64,000 bases of DNA from contig OZ024891.1 in the NCBI GenBank assembly GCA_964017195.1, positions 9,085,682-9,149,681 on the forward strand, in the 5' to 3' direction. Both the position numbers and the translations under genes were made by a program. Every line of letters begins with the position of its first letter. Position 1 is the stretch's first letter. Source of the DNA: Siderastrea radians (lineage: Eukaryota; Cnidaria; Anthozoa; Scleractinia; Rhizangiidae). This document shows positions 1 through 9,489 of this stretch, piece after piece. Below the pieces are notes generated by a model. It made no database searches. It was not told the origin of the DNA and worked only from the letters and a program-made list of their open reading frames with translations.

Positions 1-276
1 TGCTTGTAACTTTGCATTTTCTTTGAAAACTTTTGCGGAGAACCATTTGCCATCGTCGATACTCGGATCGAGCGTGTGATGATTTCCGCTTTTGATACAG
101 TCGCTCACACGTTTCAGTAGCTCATCTCGTTTTCCGCTCAATTTCAATCCCCTGCACTTTAACCACCGCTTCAACCGGTCAACAGTGTATTCTTCTGGTT
201 CTCTTTCAAATTTAGAGCTTGGAACGTCGTCTTCGTCGGTGAGAACCGTAAGAGATGGAAGCGAACTGCTCGCCAT
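1..276 (-). CDS. SAP-domain protein, N-terminal part (runs off window)
   Basis: An open frame of 92 codons starts at an ATG (274-276, minus strand) and reaches the window edge without a stop. After an acidic Ser-rich start of about 30 residues comes a stretch of the form YTVDRLKRWLKCRGLKLSGK followed by RDELLKRV. This fits the SAP helix-extended-helix fold used to bind AT-rich DNA: hydrophobic residues at helix spacing, the invariant Gly-Leu turn and the Lys-x-x-Leu second helix. In cnidarians and fish, SAP modules like this often sit at the N terminus of transposon-related nuclease or zinc-finger proteins, but the rest of this gene is not visible. The frame is intact where seen. The DIRS-like element begins about 70 bp upstream of the start codon. 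Confidence 0.6.
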   Translation of the reverse strand, partial: MASSSLPSLTVLTDEDDVPSSKFEREPEEYTVDRLKRWLKCRGLKLSGKRDELLKRVSDCIKSGNHHTLDPSIDDGKWFSAKVFKENAKLQA

Positions 277-349
277 TCACACATTCCCCTTACAACCATT
301 ACAGAATTGGCGTTTGTTTGTCTGACTCACGATAGGGGTCTAAAATTTC

Positions 350-1973
350 GTGACGTCATTAGTGCGCTTCGCTATTGAACTTGAAGTTCAAAAGATGTTA
401 CAGAAGGGTGCTATTAGACATGCTCTGTTTCATCCCAAACAGTTCATCTCTAATTTGCAATTGTTTGTTATCCCTAAGAAGACTGGCGATTTACGCCCTG
501 TTATTAATTTGAAACCATTGAATGACTTTGTTCAATACCATCATTTCAAGATGGAGGGGTTAAACTCTCTGTTAGACCTTCTATCGGGTTCTGAGTTTTT
601 TACCACAATTGATCTGAAAGATGCGTATTTTACGATTCCAATACATCCAGAGCATTACAAGTACTTGAGATTTGAGTGGAACTCAACTCTATATGAATTT
701 ATGTGCTTGCCCTTTGGGCTTTCTTCTTCCCCTAGAGTCTTCACGAAGGTCATGAAGCCTTTTGTGTCAGCAGTTCGTAACAAAGGAATAAGATTAGTTA
801 TTTATCTTGATGATCAGAGCTATTATCAGTTCATCTCGAGAATTATCTTTCGAAGAAACTGCCTTTGTCATCCAGATGTTAGAATCCTTAGGCTTTATTG
901 TCAACAAGGAAAAGGCTATGCTTGTTCCTTTGCAATCAGTTGAATTTCTTGGATTCATTGTTGACTCTGTGGAGATGATTGTTTCACTTCCAGAAAGGAA
1001 GATAAACCAGCTAAGAGAGCAATCAGCCTCTCTGTGGGAAAAACCCCAGTGTTCTAGTCGAGAGTTGTTAGATCTTATGGGTTTGATTGTCTCTTCTTTT
1101 CCTGCAATCAGGCCTGTAAGGCTTTATTATCGAGACCTCGAAGTTTGCAAACTAGAAGCTTTAAGTGTAAACGATGGAGACTATAATTCAATGATTTGCT
1201 TATCAGAGACTGCCAAAGCAGCTCTACAATGGTTTATTTCAAGTTGTCATCTACATAATCGGACTAGTTTTAAGAAACCCTCCACAATCATTACTTTGAC
1301 TACTGATGCCTCACAATCAGGTTGGGGAGTGGTCTGCATGGGAGTTTCAACTAGTGGTCTGTGGTCCTTAGAAGAGCAGACTATGCACATTAAATTGGTT
1401 AGAACTTACTGCTATTCTTTTTGGTGTGAAATGTTTTCTTCAATCACATAATTGCCTTGTTAAAGTTTTTTGTGATAACAGTACTGCTATAGCATTATCA
1501 ACAATTTGGGGGGAATGGTTCCTGCCCTACATGCAGTTTCAAAATCTATTTGGGAGTGGTGCTTTGCACATCACTGTTTGTTGGAAGCATATCATATTCC
1601 AGGAAGCTCAAATCTCAGAGCAGATTTTTTCTCTCGAAACCATATTCGAAATATCGAGTGGAAGCTACATTCTACAGTGTTTCTGTGGGTTACACAGTCC
1701 CTGTTTGTCCCTGATATAGATTTGTTTGCTTCACGTCTTAATTTTCAGACAAAGACTTATGTTTCATGGACTCCAGACCCAGGTGCCTGGGCTGTTGATG
1801 CCTTTCCATTTTGTTGGAAGGACTTTAAACCGTACATTTTCCCTCCTTTCAGTCTACTAGGGAAAGTTCTTCGCAAGCTCAAACTGGAGGAAGTCTCAGA
1901 TGCTATAATCATAGCACCTTGGTGGCCAACTGCACCCTGGTACCCTCAACTTCTACTGCTGGTGGTTCAATGA
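350..1973 (+). pseudogene. DIRS-like reverse transcriptase and RNase H, frameshifted
   Basis: The first frame (350-943) carries clear reverse-transcriptase blocks: VIPKKTGDLRPVINLKPLN, TIDLKDAYFTIPI, the LPFGLSSSP block and the catalytic YLDD at about 808-819. Just after YLDD the reading shifts to another frame (to 1451), which holds the connection domain and an RNase H-like TTDASQSGWG motif. A further shift near 1430-1510 leads to the frame ending at 1973 (FVPDIDLFASRLN, the DIRS/Ngaro RNase H tail). At least two frameshifts and the missing N terminus mean no functional protein is made. The product would copy the element's RNA into circular DNA. Confidence 0.8.
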
Positions 1974-3039
1974 CCTGTCCTTCTACCTCAATGGGACACA
2001 CTCCTAACTTTGCCTCAGGAGGACACTCTACATCCTCTCAAAGATGTAATGCGCTTAGCCGCGTGGCATGTACCCGGGATAGTTTGGAGGTCAGAGGAAT
2101 TTCTCCGAGGGCAGCCAACTATGTGCCCAAGTCCTGGAGGCCTGGAACAGAAAAGCAGTATTCTGCAGCGTGGAAATGCTTTTGTTGCTGGTGTGAGAAG
2201 AAACAGAGAAATCCTCTTCAAGCAGATCTAGTGACAGTTTGTGACTTTCTTACTGAACTGTTTGAAGATCTCAAGAAGTCGTATAGTACTATTAACTCCT
2301 ATAGATCTGCTTTGTCCTCAATGTTATTGCCTGTAGATGGATATGCTTTAGGTGAACATCCTATTATTGTTCGTTTGCTGAAAGGGATGTTTCATGTTCT
2401 TCCCCCTGAACCAAGGTATAGGTTTACCTGGGATGTTAATGTTCTGTTAAGATTCCCAGAGTCATGGTTTCCTCTTTCTGCTTTAGACCTTAACCGTTAA
2501 CTCTCAAAACGGCTGCCTTGGTAGCACTAGTTTCTGCTTAGAGAAGTCAAACTTTGACAGCCTTAAGTATTGATTTAATGAATACATCTGAGAGTGGTAG
2601 TGAGTTTATTGTCAACAGTCTTTTGAAATCATCTAGACCTGGAAGGCCTTCTATTGTATTTACGTTGCCAGCTTTTCCTGAGAATGAAAAACTTTGTGCT
2701 CATTCTACATTGTCACCTTATATAAATAGAACTACAAGTGTAAGACAGTCACTTAATACATCAAAACTTTTTATTTCATATGGCAAGCCTAACAAAGTGA
2801 TTTCCACTTCAACTCTCTCAAGATGGCTTGAGGATATATTGTCAATAGCAGGAATTGATACTAGTATATTTAAAGGTCATAGTTTTAGAGGAGCATCTAC
2901 CTCAAAAGCAGTCAGTCTGGGTGTTTCACTAGCTGATGTTTTAAAAACAGCTGACTGGAGGAATGCAGGCACCTTTGCTAAGTTCTATAAAAGGAGTACC
3001 TCTGTAAACTCATTCGCTCAGGCTGTTCTTACGATTTAG
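1974..3039 (+). pseudogene. DIRS-like tyrosine recombinase, interrupted
   Basis: The open frame to 2500 contains a SAM-like core-binding domain (SWRPGTEKQYSAAWKCF, then YSTINSYRSALSS), typical of DIRS/Crypton recombinases. It ends at a stop near 2500. Coding resumes at 2554-3039 in another frame, with the catalytic part: KGHSFRGAS (His-x-x-Arg of the active site) and WRNAGTFAKFYKR with the putative nucleophilic Tyr. This enzyme class integrates the circular intermediate without target-site duplication. The break around 2500-2554 removes the first catalytic Arg region, so the gene is dead. Confidence 0.75.
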
Positions 3040-3144
3040 TTGTCACGCCTGATTCAGTGTTATGATGATTTTTTCCTGAGATTGAAGTATTTATTGGTTA
3101 CATTCACAGTTTGGTGTGTTCTGTTGCACTCAGGTGTCTGCTTT

Positions 3145-3240
3145 GAATTATGCAATCTGAATCCCGAAGGGCGAAGCATTATACGAAGGAGAATTTAAAA
3201 TTAGACAAAGGTTACGTACCTGTAGGATAATGTTAAAGTT
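3145..3240 (+). repeat. Right terminal inverted repeat of the DIRS-like element
   Basis: The stretch containing AATCCCGAAGGGCGAAGC (about 3159-3176) reappears in reverse complement at about 4291-4320. The adjoining AGACAAAGGTTACGTACC (about 3206-3223) reappears in direct orientation near 4244. A terminus that reads both inverted and direct next to itself fits the terminal repeat plus internal complementary region of DIRS elements. Confidence 0.65.
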
Positions 3241-3299
3241 TTTGTTTTTCTATTAAAGATTTAGCCATAATAAACTACAGTTCGTTGCAAGGAAAACTT

Positions 3300-3395
3300 A
3301 ATAAGCGCCCCCTCGATTAAGCCCCCTCCTTCCAATAAGCGCCCCTCCTTTTAGCCAAAATTTTAAATAAGCGCCCGGGCGCTTATTCGAGGAAA
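3300..3395. repeat. Dispersed GCGCTTATT-rich repeat with a 22-bp palindrome
   Basis: Copies of the motif AATAAGCGCCC occur in both orientations. Positions 3366-3387 form a perfect 22-bp palindrome centred on CCCGGG. A sister array lies at 4690-4825. Confidence 0.6.
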
Positions 3396-3529
3396 TACAG
3401 TAAAAGAATTCAGGCCTCTCTTCTTCTCTCCCCAATGTTGATAACAGGACTTGTATCACTAAACGCTGTTTTTGTCAACATTGAGGAAAGCCATACCTAT
3501 TTGCTTATTTTCCATTTGAAATAATTAAT

Positions 3530-4135
3530 TTACGTTTTTGATAGCCGAATCCTATAACAAATCTAAGATGTTGTGCGACTGCAATTTTCTTCAGTTCTTG
3601 TTGCAACTCGCTAGATTTTATTGTGCTATTCATTTCTGTTGTTGTCACACCCCACTGGCATCACCTTTTCACACGGCTTGCTTATTTCACTGTTCCCACT
3701 ATCTCAGAGCCTCAGGAACATGCTACGTACCCTTCACAAAGAGGGACCCATAGAGACCAGCAAATAAAGGCCCAGCAAATGGGACCGGGTGTAATGTAGT
3801 CCTTGGACTGAATTACGTGAATTTGGGACCCACACACCCATAGGAGGTTGAAGATTTTCCTCTCTTCCATAAGAATCTGAGGAAATTCAAGGTTGGCAAT
3901 ACTTCTTCATTGCCCCTTGCTTAATTCTCTTCTGATAGACAATAAAAAAACAATGTAATGTAGGAAATAAAACTTTGCTTTTGTAGAGTACTTATAGTTG
4001 CCCACATAAGCCATAAAGCCCTGTGATGCCACTGGAGAGGTGTAAAGCTCAGATTCTAAGGAGGGTCAAACTTAACTGCAGAACTAAAACCATTGCTAAG
4101 GGATAGCTAAGGCCAGAATTTTGTAGAAAGCTGTC
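3530..4135 (+). repeat. Dispersed repeat, inverted partner at 35955-37115
   Basis: The reverse complement of 35955-37115 aligns along this whole block. Shared stretches include TTTTATTGTGCTATTCAT, CATAGAGACCAGCAAATAAA and AGACAATAAAAAAACAATG. The partner is longer because two short inverted-repeat elements have inserted into it at 36197-36489 and 36500-36701. No coding potential is evident; the 71-codon frame at 3538-3753 is not conserved in the partner. Confidence 0.75.
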
Positions 4136-4166
4136 TTGTAATAGTATTATTATTAAAAGCTGTCTT

Positions 4167-4167
<1 letters not shown>

Positions 4168-4200
<33 letters not shown>

Positions 4201-4207
4201 TAATAAT
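4168..4207. repeat. (AAT)n microsatellite
   Basis: About 40 bp of AAT units with one interruption, lying just before the second DIRS-terminus fragment. Confidence 0.9.
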
Positions 4208-4237
4208 CTTTATGGAGGAAGCTCCCGTCACAATATA

Positions 4238-4560
4238 AAATTAGACAAAGGTTACTTACCTGTAGGATAATTGTGATTCTCCAAGTATAATGCTTCGCCC
4301 TTCGGGATTCAGATTGCATTATTTCACGGCTAGTCACCAGGTCATCACGGTTCAAAGATCTTTGTTATGCAAATCACATCCTTATAAAAGGCGCCAGGTG
4401 GTCTTCACAAGTTGTCTTTTGAGCGGGCAAAGACTATATCCAGTATGTGCGAAGGAATGCCATGAAGGGTGGGTTAGGAATAAAACAGGGAGGGATCTGA
4501 ATCCCTGGTGCTGCGCATTATGCTTGGAGAATCACAATTATCCACGTAAATGTAACGTCA
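4238..4560 (+). mobile_element. DIRS terminal fragment bounded by inverted repeats
   Basis: The left part (4264-4291) and right part (4516-4543) are near-perfect inverted copies around GATAATTGTGATTCTCC. The left part also carries the CCCTTCGGGATTCAGATT sequence shared, inverted, with 3145-3176. A TATA-like TTATAAAAGG lies at about 4382. This is either a solo terminal unit or a short non-autonomous DIRS derivative. Its internal 130-codon frame looks fortuitous. Confidence 0.6.
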
Positions 4561-4689
4561 ATATTAATGTCTTTCGTTTGTTAAAACAGTGGTTGGTAAT
4601 CAAGCATACCGTAGTCCTATTATACACTTTACACACAAATAAAGTGGCAATAGAAACAGGTTTTCCTTGTATCCCTACTATTTAAGAAA

Positions 4690-4825
4690 GTGAGGGGGAG
4701 GGGAGGGGGGCACTTATTTGAGAGGAGGCGCTTGTTTGATATTATGGCCTAGGGGATGGGCGCTTATTCGGGGGAGGGCGCTTACTTGAGCGGTGGCGCT
4801 TATTCGAGGAAATGCGGTAATTACA
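4690..4825. repeat. GCGCTTATTCG repeat array
   Basis: Five or so units of the type GGGCGCTTATTCGGGGG occur on a G-rich strand. They end in CTTATTCGAGGAAATGCGGT, the same end as the copy at about 3381-3400. This is the second copy of a dispersed repeat family. Confidence 0.6.
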
Positions 4826-5466
4826 TGATGTAATAATTACAATTATTACATATTTGTAAAATACAAACAGAAAGATCACAATTGAGTAATCAACTACACA
4901 GTTCCTAAACATCACGAGAAACCTTCATTGTACTCAGTTTTCTTCTTTTTCTTTCTTTTTGCACATCATAAGCACAATTGTTTAACACTGAGATACATCA
5001 TAGTGTTATGCTTTATGTATATTTGGCTTCAATTTCATTATTGCTTCATGCAGGTTGCATTCCAGATTGAAGGAAATCAAATTTGAAACATTTCTGCTGT
5101 CTTAAAATGACTATTTCGATATGTATTCTGCAGCACTATAGATTTCTTTAAATTATTCATATAACGTTTTAGCTACAAAGAAGTAGCATTCTTTGAAGGC
5201 ATTCCATTTTGTCCAATCCTAAAAAGATCATTACTCAATGATGATTTCAAATATTTTGAACATTTTGTTTTACTTATCTGCCATCCATTCCTTTTAAGAC
5301 CCTACAAATTTGTTTTCACCTAGTAAATAAGAAAAGCCAATGTTTATAACTGCCATGGTCACGTGATCTAATACATACAAAATGAGTAAATTCACGCACT
5401 TAGGTGTCACAGTGAATTTGTGATATTTATACGTTAACGAATACAGCAGCAGGATTTATATCAGTA
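4826..5466. repeat. Downstream flank of TRIM-NHL copy A, duplicated at 38400-39120
   Basis: Non-coding stretch past the stop of copy A. It matches the flank of copy B (for example GATCACAATTGAGTAATCAA at about 4874 and 38419; CATTCCTTTTAA at about 5287 and 38829). It shows that the duplicated block extends at least 600 bp past the gene. No other gene is seen here. Confidence 0.75.
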
Positions 5467-7785
5467 TTAAATGTTTATCACGTGTAACGGCGGAGAGAAA
5501 TGACAGCCGGAAATACGTCTGCGTTCGCATGCTAGATTAATAGTAAAAGAATACTGAAAATACTTCAACTTCTTTATAAGGTTCTCTTTAAAAGATTTTT
5601 CTCTCGATTTTAGGATATAAATTTTTTTCGCTGTGAAATCGGTTACTAAAATTCGTTCATCTGGTGTCACAGCTATTCCAATGGGTCCTTTTATAAACTC
5701 AGTCACAGTTTTTCCTGTGAAAGTACCTTCCACTGAAAATTGCACTATTCGTCCATTGTTACGGTCACAAACAAGAATGTTGTGATGATTGCCACATTTC
5801 TCAACACACAGAGCCCAAGGACTGTTCAACTGTCCGTCACCTTTGCCTTGCTCGCCAATCTTGCGCAGAAACTTTCCTGACTGATCGAAGATTTTTAAAC
5901 AGCCGTTCCTACAATTAGAAACAATGAACTTATTTTGATAGAAAATGCATCCAGTGGGACCGTTGAGTTTTCCTGGACCCCTATCTCCAAATTTCAACAC
6001 TGGTTCACCGTCCTTTGTGAAGACTTGAATTCTGTTGTTGCTGTAGTCGGCAACAACAACACGTCCTTCTCCATCAATACAAACGCTTACTGGATACTGA
6101 AACTCGCCATCCCCCGTCCCTTTTTTTCCAAAAGTTTTCACAACGTTCCCCGTATGAACATTAAACCGCTGAATGCGATCATTACACTGATCTGCCACAA
6201 GAATCTCGTCGTCATTGAGATAACTCACGCTAGCTGGACGGCTCAGCTGTCCAGCATTCTCTCCTCTGCAGCCAAATTTTTGCAGGAGCTTTCCTTCTTT
6301 ATCGAACACTAGGATACAGTGACCATCGCAGTCAGCTACAGCGATCAGCCCTTTAGTATTTACAGCAATCCCACCTGGACTTTGAAGAGTTTGTCCTTTT
6401 AAATCCAACTCGCCCATCACTTCAAGCCGTCGTTCCTTCACCTGCACAGTGAAAGGACTCTTATGAAAATTATCCCCGTTTATAGTCACTTTAATGTTGT
6501 ACGTGCCTGGTACTTTAGGTGTAAACTTCACCAGGAAATTTCCATCTTCTTTTTCGCAAGTCATCAAACTTCCTACTTTTGTAGCGGGTTCCACGTGAAC
6601 TTCAACGTGAATTTTTTGTTGAGTTTCATTCATCAGTTTTGGACAGACGAACAGTTCTGCTTCTACGCCAGCTTGGAAATCTTGAGTCAGACCTTCTACA
6701 ACTGGTTCGCTCGTCGCAATACAACCGAGGGTCAAATTCTGTGGTTCAGCAGTCGAGACAAACTTCACAAATGAACTAACCGGAAGTGCTGGGACTAAGC
6801 CGGTCTTGTTAAGATCTTCAAACCGCTTTTGTAGGCTCTTCTTGCTTTGCATAATATCTGAACTTGAGCTTCTTTGAACCAGGTTGTTGGCAAACTCGAC
6901 TGCTTGGTTGAATTGCTTGGCCAAGGACTGTACTTGCGTCTTTGTAGCGTTTAATTTCTCCATTCTCGACACGCGCGTTTTCTCCAGGTTGGTAATGGCT
7001 TCCCGCTCGCGCTCTCGAAACTTCGCGATCATTAGTTCGGCTGCTTGGGAAACTTTCTGTTTCGCTGCGGTGGTGCTAGCTTCCAGGTTAGCAGCTGTTT
7101 GCTCAAATTCACGAATCACATCATTGCAAACTTTGCTTTTTTCCTTCATCAACTCGGCTCCCGCCATGACTTTCGCTTTCTCGCCATCAGCTGCTTTGTC
7201 AAGCGGTTCAACTGTGTGATTCTTGTGACCTGTGTTTATGCAACTCTGACAGACACAAGATTGGCATTCGACGCAGAAAAACCTCGTTACCTCTCGCTCG
7301 TGGTACTGCTGAGAGCAAAACGATTGCCGTTTTAGTAGAGCTTCATAGTCTTCGGCTTGAAAGTGTTTTATTGGTCTGACTTTGTGTCCTTCAAACGCCA
7401 CATTTCTGAGAAGTTCATGTGCGTTTACACAGTCGGGGCACATAAACTTTCCGCATTCGAAGCAGAAGCTTGTCTCTGCGCTCTTTTTCCTGCAATTGCC
7501 GCAGCTGATCTCGCTTCCATCGCCACTTTTCTGTACAGCAAGAACACCTAGCAGACTATTCTGAAGAAAACCGGTCGGCAATTTATCGAAGCAATCAGGG
7601 ACGCCAATTTCCGCCTGACACTCAGGACAGCGAAATTTTCCATCTTGTTGGGTTGTGAGAACGTGTCTCTTCAAACACTCGCAACAGAAGGTATGCAGAC
7701 AAGTGATTGTCTTTGGATCGGTAAAAGTATCCAAGCAAATTGAACACGTTACGTGCTCTATGAGGTTTTTCAAGAGCGATTCCAT
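5467..7785 (-). CDS. TRIM-NHL E3 ubiquitin ligase-like protein, copy A
   Basis: The intronless frame gives 772 residues from the ATG at 7783-7785. The open frame continues 45 codons upstream, but copy B shares this ATG. Domains: RING (about 14-56, CSICL...CPEC), B-box 1 (95-141), B-box 2 (157-190), coiled coil (205-325), filamin-type Ig domain (about 355-450) and NHL repeats (about 460-726), as in TRIM2/3/71. Such proteins attach ubiquitin and use the NHL propeller to bind protein or RNA. The last 46 residues (SREKSF... to the stop) are absent from copy B. At 5605-5607 copy B's TAG reads TCG, so translation runs into former 3' UTR. The target is unknown. Cnidarians carry large expansions of such genes, some linked to innate immunity. 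Confidence 0.85.
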   Translation of the reverse strand: MESLLKNLIEHVTCSICLDTFTDPKTITCLHTFCCECLKRHVLTTQQDGKFRCPECQAEIGVPDCFDKLPTGFLQNSLLGVLAVQKSGDGSEISCGNCRKKSAETSFCFECGKFMCPDCVNAHELLRNVAFEGHKVRPIKHFQAEDYEALLKRQSFCSQQYHEREVTRFFCVECQSCVCQSCINTGHKNHTVEPLDKAADGEKAKVMAGAELMKEKSKVCNDVIREFEQTAANLEASTTAAKQKVSQAAELMIAKFREREREAITNLEKTRVSRMEKLNATKTQVQSLAKQFNQAVEFANNLVQRSSSSDIMQSKKSLQKRFEDLNKTGLVPALPVSSFVKFVSTAEPQNLTLGCIATSEPVVEGLTQDFQAGVEAELFVCPKLMNETQQKIHVEVHVEPATKVGSLMTCEKEDGNFLVKFTPKVPGTYNIKVTINGDNFHKSPFTVQVKERRLEVMGELDLKGQTLQSPGGIAVNTKGLIAVADCDGHCILVFDKEGKLLQKFGCRGENAGQLSRPASVSYLNDDEILVADQCNDRIQRFNVHTGNVVKTFGKKGTGDGEFQYPVSVCIDGEGRVVVADYSNNRIQVFTKDGEPVLKFGDRGPGKLNGPTGCIFYQNKFIVSNCRNGCLKIFDQSGKFLRKIGEQGKGDGQLNSPWALCVEKCGNHHNILVCDRNNGRIVQFSVEGTFTGKTVTEFIKGPIGIAVTPDERILVTDFTAKKIYILKSREKSFKENLIKKLKYFQYSFTINLACERRRISGCHFSPPLHVINI

Positions 7786-8440
7786 TGCGAAAGTGCACAG
7801 TAGATTGTGAAATAAAATCGAATCAGAACACACCCATCTATTGTTTGTGATTCCGAGAAACAGAGCTGTAAAATATTTGTATTTTATTTCAGGCAGCCAG
7901 CCAGTGAGATCGATTTCCACTTAACCCTGCGACCTGAAAACAGTGTTTGTGATGTATTGTTTCACACAGCAACATAGCCTGCGAAGCAAGCGTTTCCGTA
8001 GGTTTTTCCGCCCGTTCGAGGCACGAAAATTGGGGCGAGCGGAACATCAAAAAGCGAAAAATGCTTCAAACCTGCGGAAAGCCCTACGGAAACGCTTGCT
8101 ACACAGGCTAACAGCAACATGATTTGTTGACACCGTACTGTGGATAAGAGGATACTTTCTTGTTTTGGTCAGACTTGTTTAATATTAGCTGCAAACATTA
8201 TATACTGGGAATAATTTTGTACTGGGCATGGACGAAGTTGATCAAATCCTTCACTAACATATCAAGCAGAGACATTCGGATCATATAAGGATGTGAGACT
8301 TAAAAATGTCTTAGGTTCTGAACAACAGTGTATCACCTCCTGTTTCCTGGGTGTTCCTGGAAGTTTGAGCTTGAAAAAAAAACTTTGTTAAGTCGTTGTT
8401 CTGCGGTTCATGCAATAAAATGAAGTTTAAACATGTAATA
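7786..8440. repeat. 5' flank of TRIM-NHL copy A, duplicated at 45750-46235
   Basis: Shared stretches include TGTTTGTGATTCCGAGAAAC (7845, 45773) and TCGATTTCCACTTAACC (about 7910, 45841). The 5' UTR and promoter of copy A should lie here. The copies stop matching around 8440 and 46235. A 136-bp element interrupts this copy at 7975-8110. Confidence 0.8.
7975..8110. mobile_element. 136-bp inverted-repeat element (Mutator-like MITE) with 9-bp target duplication
   Basis: The ends match as inverted repeats of about 28 bp (left begins TAGCCTGCGAAGCAAGCG; right ends with TTGCTACACAGGCTA). Flanks 7966-7974 and 8111-8119 are both ACAGCAACA. The duplicated locus at about 45890-45915 has the single-copy empty site. 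A 9-bp duplication is typical of the Mutator superfamily. The element is non-coding. Confidence 0.85.
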
Positions 8441-9447
8441 TGATGTTCGTTTTCGAATTTCATTTGCTACAATTGACATTCTTGTGCTCACAGCCGGTTC
8501 CTGGGCGAGGTTGGGCATCCCGGTCCCAGGCGATTCAAAGCACGCCAGGTTTAAGTGGCAGGATCAAGCAGGATAACTGCCATAACTGCGCCTTTATGTT
8601 GTCTAAGTCGTTGGAATCCTCTGCCCTTGGAGCAATAATGCAATATTTACTTGTCAAAACAGTGCTTTGTTCGAGTTCGCCGTGGACTCAAAACCCTTCG
8701 AAATCGCTATAAATATCATTTCTGAGGGGAAAGGACGACAACACACGACAAGTGAGTTAATTTAACGTTTTTTAACATTGGTTCATACATATATTTCGCG
8801 ATACGTCGCGATAGCATGAAACTGACGGTAAATCCCATACAATTACTATAATTATTTCAAACGGTTGAATACAAACTTATTGTCTGGGGGCCCTGTGGTT
8901 CTAGTAGAAGCGATTCGCGCGTTTAGTATATTTTAAAAAAGATACGTTTCCTTCGGTGTTTGCATAAACATCCCTTTTATCACTTCTTTGGTTTTGCCTT
9001 AAAACGTGCTTGTTTTTGGCTGTCATTTCATGTTTTCGCGAATTCGATTCAGTCCGATTCCGTCAGTCCAAAGTAACGCAACTACCGAACTGAGACCTAA
9101 GTAGCCAATCAAAAGCACGGAGTGTAATTTTTCAAAATTTGCAACGGCACACAAGTTTGTATTTGCAACGGCACACATGTTTGTATCTGCAATGGCAGGC
9201 GTGTTTGTGTTTACTATGAAAACTCGGGTCTGACAGAAACTACAGTAATTATTGCTCTACTGCAATAATCGGCGAACTGAGAATTTATCGTGGACGCAAA
9301 AGCCACCAACTCGTTTCGTGATCGAAGCCTTTCAGCTGCTAATTACTCTTGCAGTTTGTTGCGGTTACGTCTCGAATCTGATTGGTCGCAGAACAATAAA
9401 CATTCCAGAAATAATTTTAGGTGTTCGTGGTTTAATGGGTTTCACTG
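8441..9447. other. Non-coding stretch with a short tandem repeat
   Basis: No convincing gene. A three-unit repeat of about 28 bp built on TTTGCAACGGCACAC lies at about 9130-9215. The 90-, 85- and 78-codon frames here lack recognisable domains. Confidence 0.5.
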
Positions 9448-9489
9448 TAAATCCAACTCGCCCACTAACCACTTCAAGCCGTCGTTCCT
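9448..9489 (-). pseudogene. TRIM-NHL gene scrap, left part
   Basis: It matches the Ig/NHL junction of the TRIM-NHL genes (encoding around VQVKERRLEV). The match continues at 12586-12616 after the inserted element. Only about 65 bp of TRIM sequence is present in total, so this is a fragment and not a gene. Confidence 0.7.

Larger units (their letters stand above)
340..3240 (+). mobile_element. DIRS-like tyrosine-recombinase retroelement, 5'-truncated and decayed
   Basis: The order reverse transcriptase, RNase H, tyrosine recombinase, then an inverted terminal repeat is diagnostic of the DIRS/Ngaro group. The gag part and the start of the reverse transcriptase are missing, so the left edge near 340-350 is a truncation. 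Several frameshifts and stops separate the reading frames. The right terminus (3145-3240) carries the sequence seen inverted at 4264-4325. Confidence 0.8.

Noticed and set aside
7786..7920. Extended 817-residue start for TRIM copy A
   Set aside because: The upstream codons begin at GTG, and copy B shares only the ATG at 41284-41286 and lacks the upstream frame because of the insertion.
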